The notes under the pieces were generated by a model that saw only the letters and a list, made by a program, of their open reading frames with translations, made no database searches and had not been told where the DNA came from. Positions 45,756 through 54,870 of a DNA stretch of 64,000 bases are shown one piece after another. Each line of letters starts with the position of its first letter. The first letter of the stretch is position 1. The stretch is from Clostridium sp. CAG:245 (GTDB lineage Bacteria > Bacillota > Clostridia > TANB77 > CAG-508). A program made the position numbers and the translations under genes. The stretch lies in contig FR880073.1 in NCBI GenBank assembly GCA_000435175.1, positions 16,410-80,409 of the forward strand. Direction: 5' to 3'.

Positions 45756-47291
45756 ATGAAAGATAAATTGACAATGCTAATGATATTAGATGGTTTTGGA
45801 ATAAATGAAAATGAGCAAGGAAATGCAGTAAAGCTTGCCAATACTCCAAACATAGACAAATTAATGAAAACATGCCCAACAACAAGAATTTTTGCTAGTG
45901 GAATGAGTGTAGGACTACCAGAAGGACAAATGGGAAATTCAGAGGTAGGCCATACAAACATTGGAGCTGGAAGAATTGTTTATCAAGAGTTAACAAAAAT
46001 AACAAAATCAATAGAAGATGGAGATTTTTTCAGTATTCCAGAATTTAATAAGGCAATAGAAAATTGTAAAAAATATAATTCTAAATTGCATATAATGGGC
46101 TTATTATCAGACGGTGGTGTACATAGCCACATTCGCCATTTGTATGGATTATTAGAACTTGCAAAGAGAAAAGATTTTGAAAATGTATTTGTACATTGCT
46201 TTATGGATGGTAGAGATACACCACCAGCTTCAGGTGAAGGATATATTACAAAACTAGAAGAAAAAATGAAAGAAAAAGGAATAGGCAAAATTGCAAGTAT
46301 ATCTGGAAGATTCTATGCAATGGATAGAGATAAGAGATGGCAAAGAGTTCAAAAGGCTTATGATGCAATGGTTAATGGAGTTGGAAACAAGGCTTCATCT
46401 GCAATACAAGCAGTAGAGGCATCATACCAAAAAGAAATTTTTGATGAATTTATAGAGCCAACTGTAATATGCAATGGAGATACACCAGTTGCAAAAATAG
46501 AGCCTCATGATTCTGTAATATTCTTTAACTTTAGACCAGATAGAGCAAGAGAAATAAGCAGAACATTAGTTGATCCAGAATTTAATGATTTTGAAACAAG
46601 AAAAGATTTGGATTTATGCTTTGTTTGTATGACCCCATATGATGAAACATTACCAAATGTTGATGTAGCATTCAAGAAAGAACATCTAAAAAATACATTT
46701 GGGGAATACATCAGTAATTTAGGTTATACTCAATTACGTATAGCAGAAACAGAGAAATATGCCCACGTAACATTCTTCTTTAATGGTGGTCAAGAAAAAC
46801 AATATCCAGGAGAAGACAGAATATTGGTTCCATCACCAAAGGTTGAAACATATGATATGCAACCAGAAATGAGTGCACCAGAAGTTACAGAAAAAGTTGT
46901 AGATGCAATAAACTCTAAGAAATATGATGTAATAATATTAAACTTTGCAAACCCAGATATGGTTGGACACACAGGAAACTTAGAAGCTGCTATAAAAGCA
47001 GTTGAAACAATAGATGCAAGTGTTGGAAAAGTTGTAGAAGCTGTAAATGCTCAAAATGGTGTATTAATGATAACTGCTGACCATGGAAACTGCGAGCAAA
47101 TGATAGACTACAAAACAGGAGAACCACACACAGCACACACAACAAACCCTGTTCCACTAATATTAGTTGGAATGGATAATGCAAAACTAAGAGAAGGAAA
47201 ACTAGCTGATTTAACACCAACAATGTTAGACATAATGGGATTAAAGAAGCCAGAAGAAATGACTGGAGAAAGTATTATAGTTGAAAAATAG
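45756..47291 (+). CDS. gpmI: 2,3-bisphosphoglycerate-independent phosphoglycerate mutase
   Basis: A 511-residue manganese enzyme of the alkaline phosphatase superfamily that moves phosphate from C3 to C2 of glycerate. The first metal aspartate is in LMILDGFG; the phosphoserine is S62 in GNSEVGHTNIGAGR. GLLSDGGVHSH, FMDGRDTPP, FFNFRPDRA and the late TADHGNCEQM supply the remaining ligands. The ATG at 45756 is chosen with AAAGGAAA upstream; an earlier in-frame ATG at 45684 has no site. Enolase does not follow in this window. Confidence 0.98.
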   Translation: MKDKLTMLMILDGFGINENEQGNAVKLANTPNIDKLMKTCPTTRIFASGMSVGLPEGQMGNSEVGHTNIGAGRIVYQELTKITKSIEDGDFFSIPEFNKAIENCKKYNSKLHIMGLLSDGGVHSHIRHLYGLLELAKRKDFENVFVHCFMDGRDTPPASGEGYITKLEEKMKEKGIGKIASISGRFYAMDRDKRWQRVQKAYDAMVNGVGNKASSAIQAVEASYQKEIFDEFIEPTVICNGDTPVAKIEPHDSVIFFNFRPDRAREISRTLVDPEFNDFETRKDLDLCFVCMTPYDETLPNVDVAFKKEHLKNTFGEYISNLGYTQLRIAETEKYAHVTFFFNGGQEKQYPGEDRILVPSPKVETYDMQPEMSAPEVTEKVVDAINSKKYDVIILNFANPDMVGHTGNLEAAIKAVETIDASVGKVVEAVNAQNGVLMITADHGNCEQMIDYKTGEPHTAHTTNPVPLILVGMDNAKLREGKLADLTPTMLDIMGLKKPEEMTGESIIVEK

Positions 47292-47308
47292 AAAATAAGG
47301 GAGCGCAT

Positions 47309-48106
47309 ATGCCAAAGGGTGAAACTATAAAAGATTTATATTCCGAAATTAGAAAATGCCTTTTTTATATGATACCAGAAAAATGGGAAAGCATATATCT
47401 TTATGCGTCAGTTATACAAAGGGATAATGGTGAAGAAACAGGAGAAATGTTTTTTTACTATTTTCCCAAGAGTATAATAAAAAGAAATCCAATAAATGTG
47501 TATCAAATTCCACAAAAATTCAATCTAAACGAAGAAGAATATATAAAACTTACAGATGAATTGTATAACTATATAAAAAAATTAAGACACGAATGCCAGA
47601 AATATGACAAGATAAACTGGACAAATATAACAATCAGTATAGAAAATGTTGAATTTTTGGCAGAATATAACTGTGAAGATTTAATAAATTCTATATATTC
47701 AAATGAAGATAGGATGGCAATTTGGCAGTACAAATATCTTGAATATCCAATAGAAAAATTTACAAAATCACAGAGAGAACAAATAGAAGCATATTTGAAA
47801 GAAGAAGAAAATGGCTTACATCAATCAAAAATGTATACAGAAACCTTCTATCAACAGCATGAACACAATAGTATAGAGTATGATGTAAACAAAAAAGTGG
47901 ATGAATATATAAAAGAAGATAATGAAACAACAGACTTTACAATGGTTGATAGTGAACAGTATCAAATACAGTCTGGAGGCTTTTTTAAGAGAAGAAAAAA
48001 TAGATTGTTAAATGAAAGAAATGACATAGCACAGTTTGAAAATACGAGCTGCAATGAAAACAAAGAAAACGAAATTGTTGTAAGAAATCAAATATTAAAA
48101 TATTAA
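47309..48106 (+). CDS. YezG/DUF600-like immunity protein with C-terminal extension
   Basis: A 265-residue protein. The first 150 residues have the YezG/DUF600 pattern: YSEIRKCLFYMIPEKWESIYLYASV, a FFYYFPKS strand, an LTDELYNYIKKLR helix and RMAIWQYKYLEYPIEKF. YezG-family proteins neutralise LXG-type toxins exported by T7SS. The remaining 110 residues are acidic and low in complexity, beyond the usual length of about 150, and of unknown role. No toxin lies beside it. It follows gpmI by 17 bases, so it may be read from the glycolytic operon. Confidence 0.75.
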   Translation: MPKGETIKDLYSEIRKCLFYMIPEKWESIYLYASVIQRDNGEETGEMFFYYFPKSIIKRNPINVYQIPQKFNLNEEEYIKLTDELYNYIKKLRHECQKYDKINWTNITISIENVEFLAEYNCEDLINSIYSNEDRMAIWQYKYLEYPIEKFTKSQREQIEAYLKEEENGLHQSKMYTETFYQQHEHNSIEYDVNKKVDEYIKEDNETTDFTMVDSEQYQIQSGGFFKRRKNRLLNERNDIAQFENTSCNENKENEIVVRNQILKY

Positions 48107-48143
48107 ATAAGTGATTGAAGGAAACTTTGATTGCTTATTTTTT
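48106..48143 (+). terminator. Terminator after the YezG-like gene
   Basis: AATAAGTGATTGAAG pairs with CTTTGATTGCTTATT (with G-U pairs), followed by TTTTTG. The stem starts at the stop codon. Confidence 0.75.
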
Positions 48144-48171
48144 GTAATCTTAAAAAAATTTAATAAATTAC

Positions 48172-48200
48172 TTCACTAAAAATATTCTTTATGGTATTAT
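48172..48200 (+). promoter_or_regulatory. Promoter for the GH18 gene
   Basis: TTCACT, 17 bases, TATTAT, about 85 bases before the start codon. Confidence 0.5.
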
Positions 48201-48283
48201 AGTAGAGAAAAGAGAAAAGCTGGTTTAAAAATAATTATAATTTTATAACTAGATTTGCAAATAGAAAGAGGAATAGAATTTAT

Positions 48284-49969
48284 ATGAGAAGTAAGAAAAA
48301 AGAAAAGAAAATATATATTTATAAATTAATTGTAACAATAATATTTGCATTGGCAATAGTATTTGTACTTAATACAGCGCAAAATTATATAAGAAATGAA
48401 ATTACTGGGAAAACCAATTTAGTAATTAATAATGGAAATGTTACAAAGAGTATCAAGAATGATGTAATTGTAGAAGATGATGTAATATATTTATCTACTA
48501 AAGATATTGCAAATTTCTTTGATGACCATATTTTTTATGATAATAAGTACAATCAAATTATAACAACATCAGATACGAAGGTTGCAACATTTGTGATTGA
48601 TAAAAATAAATGTACAATAAATAGTTCAGATGTGAGTCTAATTGCACCAGCCAAAAAGATAGGTAATGAGTTTTATTTACCTTTTTCGGAGATTAGCAAG
48701 AGTGTATATAATGTGGAAACTAAATATATAAGTGAGACAAATACTGTTGTTTTAGTTTCATTAGATAGAGAACTTGTATATGCTAATAGTAGCAAGAATA
48801 ATTCAGTAAAATATATGCCAACAATTTTTTCAAAGACTGTTGATAAAATCGAAAAAGGCGATAATGTTACAGTTGTGAAGGATGATAAGACTGCAGAAAA
48901 TGGCTGGACTAAGGTTACGACCGAAAATGGAAAGATTGGCTATGTAAAAACTAGCACCTTGGCAAATGAAAAACAGATTAGAGAAAAATTAAACATAGAG
49001 AAACAAATTGAAGGAAATATTAGTTTGGCATGGGATTATTTTTCAGAGTATGCATCTGCGCCACAAAGAACAGGAACAATAAAGGGTGTAAATGTTGTAT
49101 CTCCAGCATTCTTAGCATTACAAGATGGAGGCAAAGGAAACCTTGTTGCTAATGTTGGAACAGCAGGAACAAATTATATAAATTGGGCTCATAATAATGG
49201 ATACAAAGTTTGGGCATTACTTTCAAATAATTCGGACAAGCCAACTACAACTGAGATATTAAATGATTACAAATTAAGAGAAAAGTTAATAAACAATATA
49301 GTAACTGCAGTAGTAACATTTAATCTTGATGGAATAAACCTAGATTTTGAGTACTTAAATGAAAGTGATAAAGATGTATATTCTAGATTAGTAATAGAAT
49401 TAGCACCTAGATTAAAAGAACTTGGCAAAGTTCTATCTGTTGATGTAACAGCACCAGATGGCTCACCTGATTGGTCTTTATGTTATGATAGAAATGTGAT
49501 AGGTGATGTCGCAGATTATATAGTATTTATGGGATACGACCAAAATGGAGTGTCATCCCCTAAAGAAGGAACAACCGCTGGTTGTGATTGGGTGGAAGCC
49601 AACATCAAAAAATTCTTAGGGCAAGAAGGAGTAGAGGCAAGTAAGATAATACTAGGAACACCATTCTATACGAGAATTTGGACTGAAAACAATGGAAGTG
49701 TAACAAGTAAAGTTGTAAATATGAAAAATATAGCAAGCAATATACCAGACGGAACAAAAACGACATGGGACGATTCGCTAAAACAAAACTATGCAGAGTA
49801 CGAAAAAGGTGGAAAAACATATAAGATTTGGATAGAAGATGCGAAATCTTTAAGATGCAAGCTAGAATTAGTTAACACATATAATTTAGCAGGTGCTGCA
49901 TATTGGGAAAAAGATAGAGAAACAGATGATATCTGGGATATGGTATCTGAAGTATTAAATGTAAAATAG
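48284..49969 (+). CDS. Exported GH18-family glycosidase with SH3-like domain
   Basis: A 561-residue protein with an N-terminal membrane anchor (about 13-32), a copper-amine-oxidase-type N-terminal fold (about 45-170), an SH3-like stretch (VEKGDNVTVV...GWTKVTTENGKIGYVK) and a GH18 barrel (about 250-560). The catalytic segment is DGINLDFE (D349, D354, E356); the usual second Asp of DGxDxDxE is Asn352, as in SleL/YaaH spore-lysin relatives. It probably cuts peptidoglycan or a related glycan outside the cell. Single gene with its own promoter and terminator. Confidence 0.85.
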   Translation: MRSKKKEKKIYIYKLIVTIIFALAIVFVLNTAQNYIRNEITGKTNLVINNGNVTKSIKNDVIVEDDVIYLSTKDIANFFDDHIFYDNKYNQIITTSDTKVATFVIDKNKCTINSSDVSLIAPAKKIGNEFYLPFSEISKSVYNVETKYISETNTVVLVSLDRELVYANSSKNNSVKYMPTIFSKTVDKIEKGDNVTVVKDDKTAENGWTKVTTENGKIGYVKTSTLANEKQIREKLNIEKQIEGNISLAWDYFSEYASAPQRTGTIKGVNVVSPAFLALQDGGKGNLVANVGTAGTNYINWAHNNGYKVWALLSNNSDKPTTTEILNDYKLREKLINNIVTAVVTFNLDGINLDFEYLNESDKDVYSRLVIELAPRLKELGKVLSVDVTAPDGSPDWSLCYDRNVIGDVADYIVFMGYDQNGVSSPKEGTTAGCDWVEANIKKFLGQEGVEASKIILGTPFYTRIWTENNGSVTSKVVNMKNIASNIPDGTKTTWDDSLKQNYAEYEKGGKTYKIWIEDAKSLRCKLELVNTYNLAGAAYWEKDRETDDIWDMVSEVLNVK

Positions 49970-49985
49970 CAATAAATAATATAAA

Positions 49986-50023
49986 TAGACATATAATCTA
50001 GAAGATTGTGTGTCTACTTTTTT
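49986..50023 (+). terminator. Terminator of the GH18 gene
   Basis: TAGACA and TGTCTA with inner AATC and GATT pair around a short loop, followed by a T run. Confidence 0.75.
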
Positions 50024-50096
50024 ATAATTAGCCAGAATTTGTTTTTAATATGTTTTATAAATACAATATTAATAATATATTATATAAGGTGATGAT

Positions 50097-50990
50097 ATGA
50101 AGAAAACAGTATATTTTAGGCTAGAATATTATAAAGATACTGACGATTTATCTTATAAATATAGAAATAAATTATTTATAAATTTCTTGAGAAAAATAAA
50201 GAAGCTAAAATATGTATTTGGAAATATAAAAATGATTGAAAGCGATGATAAAATCGAGTACATATGTTACACAGTGCATAATAAAGAAGAAAAAACGTTG
50301 AAAAAGATAGAAAATATAGTAAGAAAAAATATAAATACAAATATAATATTGTCAAGAAGAATAAAAGAAATTGCTAGTAATAAAGAAAGTACTGAAATAT
50401 ATCAAAATGTAAATAAAATTATAAAAAATAGCAAAGAAAGTAAGAACATATATATAGATTTTGCAAGAGAAGTAATAAAGTCGGTAATTGAAAGGAAAAA
50501 ACAAATTCCAGAGGAACAGTCACTTAGCATATTAATTGATACAAAAGATTATAATAATACACAGCTGATAAGCGAATTAATAACACAATATAAAATGATT
50601 AATATAGTCACGTCTAACAGAAATCAGTTTGCAGGTTTAGAGGAAGAAGCAGAGCAAAATTTTGAACCAATATCTGTGTTAAACAATAAAAGAAAGAGCT
50701 TAAGAAATGCAAAATATATATTAAATGTAGATTTTAGTGGAGAAAAAATTAAAGAATACAGTATTGATAGAACTGCTATAATTTTTAATGTTGCAGATAC
50801 AAAGATAGATAAACTAATGTATTTTGATGGGAATATAATAAATAATGTAAAATTAATAGACAATGGTGAATTTGAATTACAAGATGAGTATAATATACAA
50901 AGAGAAAAATGGGCAGAAGCGGTACGAGAAAAAATAGAGAAAAATGAATATGAACTTATAGGAAATAGAGGAAATGTTGAAATAAAATAA
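50097..50990 (+). CDS. Conserved-looking soluble protein, unknown function
   Basis: A 297-residue protein not recognised. A basic N-terminal half (LRKIKKLKYVFGN...) is followed by a Rossmann-like alternation of strands and helices (LSILIDTKDYNNTQLISELI, INIVTSNRNQFAGL, AKYILNVDFSG), somewhat like a nucleotide- or sugar-binding fold, but no glycine-rich loop is clear. AGGTGAT precedes the ATG. Codon use is typical of the window. It is not linked by overlap to greA, which has its own promoter. Confidence 0.75.
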   Translation: MKKTVYFRLEYYKDTDDLSYKYRNKLFINFLRKIKKLKYVFGNIKMIESDDKIEYICYTVHNKEEKTLKKIENIVRKNINTNIILSRRIKEIASNKESTEIYQNVNKIIKNSKESKNIYIDFAREVIKSVIERKKQIPEEQSLSILIDTKDYNNTQLISELITQYKMINIVTSNRNQFAGLEEEAEQNFEPISVLNNKRKSLRNAKYILNVDFSGEKIKEYSIDRTAIIFNVADTKIDKLMYFDGNIINNVKLIDNGEFELQDEYNIQREKWAEAVREKIEKNEYELIGNRGNVEIK

Positions 50991-51089
50991 TATAAAATGG
51001 AAGAAATTACCTAGAAAATTAAAACTATAAAAATATTAAATAAAATTGAATAATTACTTGAAATGAATAGTTTAGAAGACGAAAAATAC

Positions 51090-51118
51090 TTGACAAAAGT
51101 AAAAAAAAGGGGTATCAT
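51090..51118 (+). promoter_or_regulatory. Promoter for greA
   Basis: TTGACA, 17 bases, TATCAT, about 54 bases ahead of the start codon. Confidence 0.7.
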
Positions 51119-51171
51119 TATACAATAATTTTAAAAGTAAATACTGCAAAAAAACAAGGAGGTTTTATAGC

Positions 51172-51648
51172 ATGGAAGATAAAGGTGTAATAGTATCAAA
51201 AGAAGGATTTGAAAAATTAGAGAAAGAATTAGATTATTTAAGAACAACTAAAAGAGCAGAAATTGCTGAAAAAATAAAAGTGGCATTAGGATTTGGAGAT
51301 TTATCAGAAAACTCTGAATATGATGAAGCAAAAAATGCTCAAGCAGAAAATGAAGGAAAAATAGCAGAGCTAGAAAATAAAATAAGATATGCTAAAATAA
51401 TTGATGAATCTGAAATAGATACAAAAACAGTTCAAGTTGGAAATATTGTAAAAGTACATGATGAAGAATATGATGAAGATGTTACATATACAATAGTTGG
51501 TTCAACAGAAGTAAATTTAGCAGAAAATAAAATTTCTAATGAATCACCAGTTGGAGCAGCTTTATTAGGCAAGAAGAAAAACGATATGGTAGAAGTAAAA
51601 ACACCAGGCGGAATTGCTAAATATAAAATTTTATCAATAACAAAATAA
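51172..51648 (+). CDS. greA: Transcription elongation factor GreA
   Basis: A 158-residue factor that rescues backtracked RNA polymerase by stimulating transcript cleavage. The N-terminal coiled coil carries [20 protein letters not shown] and the acidic tip [19 protein letters not shown], where D and E residues reach the active site. The C-terminal FKBP-like domain ends [23 protein letters not shown]. Length is standard. AAGGAGG precedes the ATG. Confidence 0.99.
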   Translation: MEDKGVIVSKEGFEKLEKELDYLRTTKRAEIAEKIKVALGFGDLSENSEYDEAKNAQAENEGKIAELENKIRYAKIIDESEIDTKTVQVGNIVKVHDEEYDEDVTYTIVGSTEVNLAENKISNESPVGAALLGKKKNDMVEVKTPGGIAKYKILSITK

Positions 51649-51654
51649 AAATAT

Positions 51655-51695
51655 AACCGAACCTAAAATGTTAAATATTTTATGGTTCGGTTTTA
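51655..51695 (+). terminator. Terminator of greA
   Basis: AACCGAACCTAAAAT pairs with ATTTTATGGTTCGGTT, followed by TTTAT. It also partly serves the convergent deoD. Confidence 0.85.
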
Positions 51696-51760
51696 TATTA
51701 AGGTTAAATAAATATTTTAGTTTCAATAAATAAGTATTGCTTGAATTAGAACTTATAATT

Positions 51761-52480
51761 TTATAAATTTACAGCAGATTCTAATGCTAATTTTATCATA
51801 GAATTTAATGAAGTTTGTCTTTCATCTGCTGAGATTTCTTGATGTTTATAGTGAGAATCTACTACACTTAGTAAACAGCTAGCTTTCTTTCCAAGTAATT
51901 TTGCATTATAGAAAAGCGCAAATGCTTCCATTTCTGCTCCGATTATATTTAAATCTTTTGGAAATCTTGCAATTAAGCTATTAACATCTTTAACATAGTA
52001 ATCGAAACAGTCTGTACAAAGAGTATTTCCTTTTACATAAGCAATGTTTAATTTTTTTGCTGTATCTTCAATAACTTTATTTATATCTGATGATGAATTC
52101 ATTATGTGACAATTTTCCTCATTTAGCTCATATGCGTAGTTTCCTTCTGTATATGCATTATCTACTAATATGGTATCTAAAAGGTTTAAATTCTCGTTGT
52201 AGGCTCCACAAGACCCTATACGAATAATTGTATCTACATTATAAAATTTGTACAACTCATAAGAATAAATTCCAATGCTTGGCATACCCATTCCAGATGC
52301 AAAAACTGTAATTTTTTTGCCCTTATAAAAACCAGTGTAACCAAACATATTTCTAACCGTATTAACAAGTTTTGCATCATCTAAAAAAGTATCTGCAATG
52401 TACTTGGCTCTAAGTGGATCTCCTGGCATTAATACAATATTAGAGATATCTTCAATTTTAGCTTCATTATGTGGTGTCAT
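51761..52480 (-). CDS. deoD: Purine-nucleoside phosphorylase (DeoD type)
   Basis: A 239-residue hexameric-type nucleoside phosphorylase that splits purine nucleosides with phosphate. The phosphate and ribose motifs are visible: LMPGDPLRAKYIAD, FGYTGFYKGKKITVFASGMGMPS, RIGSCGAY and GAEMEAFALF. The purine-binding Asp lies in SVVDSHYKHQEI (the family's TVSDH site), a slightly altered form. The ATG follows AAGGAGGAT. Monocistronic, with its own promoter at 52522-52549. It serves nucleoside salvage. Confidence 0.93.
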   Translation of the reverse strand: MTPHNEAKIEDISNIVLMPGDPLRAKYIADTFLDDAKLVNTVRNMFGYTGFYKGKKITVFASGMGMPSIGIYSYELYKFYNVDTIIRIGSCGAYNENLNLLDTILVDNAYTEGNYAYELNEENCHIMNSSSDINKVIEDTAKKLNIAYVKGNTLCTDCFDYYVKDVNSLIARFPKDLNIIGAEMEAFALFYNAKLLGKKASCLLSVVDSHYKHQEISADERQTSLNSMIKLALESAVNL

Positions 52481-52521
52481 AAATAATCCTCCTTCAAAAT
52501 AAAATTGATTTTTATATTGCC

Positions 52522-52549
52522 ATTATATCATATGCAAAAAATAGTGCAA
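52522..52549 (-). promoter_or_regulatory. Promoter for deoD
   Basis: On the minus strand TTGCAC, 16 bases, TATAAT. Confidence 0.65.
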
Positions 52550-52577
52550 GTAAACCTGAAAAAATTACAATAAACTC

Positions 52578-52605
52578 TTGCAAAATACTAAAAATATGAT
52601 AAAAT
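52578..52605 (+). promoter_or_regulatory. Promoter for ruvA, with long leader
   Basis: TTGCAA, 16 bases, TAAAAT. The leader would be about 180 bases long. It is AT-rich and I see no clear fold or reading frame in it. This and the deoD promoter share the 312-base gap. Confidence 0.5.
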
Positions 52606-52792
52606 ATTAACCATTAAGAGAAAATTTGTTTGATAATAAAAGAAAGGGAATAATCAATTTATAGAGCTTGCAAATAACAAAATGATATTATAAATAGAAA
52701 ACACATAATGTGATAAAAAGAATGATACAATGTAACAACTTTTAGATGTACAAGAATAGAAAATATGGAAATAAATTGATTAATGGAAACTT

Positions 52793-53389
52793 ATGATAGC
52801 ATATTTAAAAGGTGAATTAGTAGTAAAATCAGAAGAATATATAATAATTGAAGTACAAGGCATAGGTTATAAAGTATTCATGTCTAAAAAATCGATAGAT
52901 GAATTACAAGAAAATAGGCAGGTTCGCGTATATACATATTTAAAAGTAAGAGAAGATGATATTAGTTTATTTGGATTTAATACAAACGAAGAACTACATA
53001 TGTTTGAACTTCTAATATCTGTTGGGGGAATAGGAGCAAAATCTGCAATAACAATACTTTCAAATATTACACCATCAAGATTTGCTCTTGCAGTAATTAC
53101 AAATGAAGTAAATACTTTAAAAAAATTGCCAGGAATAGGACCTAAAACGGCACAAAGAATAATACTAGAATTAAAAGATAAGATAAAAACAGAAGAAGCT
53201 ATTGGAGCTGAAACAAGTGAATTAGAAAAAGAAGAAAATAAACAAGAAGAATTTGAAGAAGTTATACAAGCTTTACAAGTATTAGGATACAGAAGATATG
53301 AAATAAACAAAATACTACCAAAGATAAAATCAGAAAGTTTGGAAGAAAGAATAAAAGAAGCACTACAATATTTAGCAATCGCCCAATAG
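52793..53389 (+). CDS. ruvA: Holliday junction DNA helicase subunit RuvA
   Basis: A 198-residue junction-binding protein that brings RuvB to four-way DNA. Domain I is an OB fold (MIAYLKGELVVKSEEYIIIEVQGIGYKVF). The two helix-hairpin-helix units are in VGGIGAKSAITIL and LPGIGPKTAQRIILELKDK. An acidic linker precedes domain III (about 150-198). The last codons and the TAG come from hairpin repeat copy 3. The RBS is weak (TGGAAA). ruvB does not follow; rarA does. Confidence 0.96.
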   Translation: MIAYLKGELVVKSEEYIIIEVQGIGYKVFMSKKSIDELQENRQVRVYTYLKVREDDISLFGFNTNEELHMFELLISVGGIGAKSAITILSNITPSRFALAVITNEVNTLKKLPGIGPKTAQRIILELKDKIKTEEAIGAETSELEKEENKQEEFEEVIQALQVLGYRRYEINKILPKIKSESLEERIKEALQYLAIAQ

Positions 53390-53410
53390 GGACGCCCCTT
53401 TTTGGGCGAA
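53379..53410 (+). repeat. Hairpin repeat, copy 3 of 3, at the end of ruvA
   Basis: Same core as 158-190 and 16013-16045 with TCGCCC/GGGCGA arms. It supplies the final codons ATC GCC CAA and the TAG stop of ruvA, so it overlaps the coding sequence. The hairpin lies at the mRNA 3' end of ruvA. Confidence 0.8.
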
Positions 53411-53528
53411 AAGAATAGTAGAACATAAATTGATTGCAAAAAACAACTGATATGTTCATTATTTAATGGTAAAAATAAAAAAATTAGTGAAATAATGTGA
53501 AAATATATTAGGCAAAAAGGAGTAAAGA

Positions 53529-54773
53529 ATGAATGCAAACGAACCATTAGCATATAGAATGAGCCCTAAAACACTAGAAGACTATGTTGGACAAGAAGAA
53601 ATTTTAGGACAAGATAAAATTTTATATAGAACAATAAAGGCAGATAGACTATCTAGCATTATATTATGGGGACCTCCTGGATGCGGAAAAACGTCTCTGG
53701 CAAGGGTTATAAGTAATACTACTAAATATAAATTTACAAAATTGAATGCTGTAACTGCAGGGGTTGGAGACATTAAAAATGCAATAGAGGAAGCTAAAAA
53801 TCCTTTTTTAAACCCATCTGGAAGATGTATATTATTTATAGATGAAATTCATAGATTTAACAAATTGCAACAAGATGCATTGCTTCCATTTGTAGAAAAT
53901 GGAACTGTAATTTTAATTGGTGCAACAACGGAAAATCCTTATTTTGAAGTAAATAAGGCTTTAATATCGAGGTCTATGGTATTTCATCTGAAACCATTAA
54001 CAGTAGAAAATATTTATACTATTTTAAAAAATGCATTGGAGAAAAAAGAAGGACTCGGAGAATATAAAATAAAAATTTCAGATGAAACTTTAAGAAAAAT
54101 TGCAGAAACAGCAAATGGAGATGTTAGAACTGCACTAAATGGACTTGAAGTGGCTGTATTAACAACTAATATTGGATCAGACGGATACATTACAATAACT
54201 GATGAGATTGCAAAAGAAAGTGTTCAAAATAGAAAAGCAATCTTTGATAAAAAAGGAGATAGCCATTATGATAATATTAGTGCTTTTATAAAATCTATGA
54301 GAGGCAGTGACCCAGATGCTGCAATTTTTTATTTGGCAAGAGCATTAAATGGAGGAGAAGACCCAATGTTTCTAGCAAGAAGAATTGTAATTGCTGCATC
54401 AGAAGATGTAGGAATGGCAAACCCTAATGCATTAATACTTGCAACGAGTGCTATGGAGGCTGTACACATGGTTGGTATGCCAGAAGCAAGAATAATACTT
54501 GCAGAAGCGGCAGTATACGTCGCAACTTCTAAAAAGTCTAATGCTAGCTATTTAGCAATAAATCAAGCTTTGGAAGATGTTGCAAATAAAGATACAGGCG
54601 AAGTACCAATGCATATAAGAAATGCACCAGCAGAAGGAATGGAAAAAGAAGGCTACCATGTTGGCTACAAATACCCACACGATTATCCAGGACACTACGT
54701 AGAACAGCAATATTTGCCAGATAAAATGCTTGGAACGAAGTACTATATTAAAGATGAAAATATACCAGATTAG
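53529..54773 (+). CDS. rarA: Replication-associated recombination protein RarA (MgsA)
   Basis: A 414-residue AAA+ ATPase related to clamp loaders that acts at stalled forks. The opening is PLAYRMSPKTLEDYVGQEEILG; Walker A is GPPGCGKTS (about 48-56); Walker B is LFIDEIHRFNKLQQDALLPFVENG; sensor 1 is GATTENPYFEVN. The C-terminal tetramerisation part has YLARALNGGEDPMFLARRIVIAASEDVG. These motifs fit RarA better than RuvB. AAGGAG precedes the ATG. Confidence 0.96.
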   Translation: MNANEPLAYRMSPKTLEDYVGQEEILGQDKILYRTIKADRLSSIILWGPPGCGKTSLARVISNTTKYKFTKLNAVTAGVGDIKNAIEEAKNPFLNPSGRCILFIDEIHRFNKLQQDALLPFVENGTVILIGATTENPYFEVNKALISRSMVFHLKPLTVENIYTILKNALEKKEGLGEYKIKISDETLRKIAETANGDVRTALNGLEVAVLTTNIGSDGYITITDEIAKESVQNRKAIFDKKGDSHYDNISAFIKSMRGSDPDAAIFYLARALNGGEDPMFLARRIVIAASEDVGMANPNALILATSAMEAVHMVGMPEARIILAEAAVYVATSKKSNASYLAINQALEDVANKDTGEVPMHIRNAPAEGMEKEGYHVGYKYPHDYPGHYVEQQYLPDKMLGTKYYIKDENIPD

Positions 54774-54870
54774 AAGCAAATGTAAATTTAAAAGCAAAAA
54801 TAAAAATTCGAAGTACTTGAATGATAAAAATAAAATTAATTGTAAATTTATCAATGGAAAAGTGAGAAAT

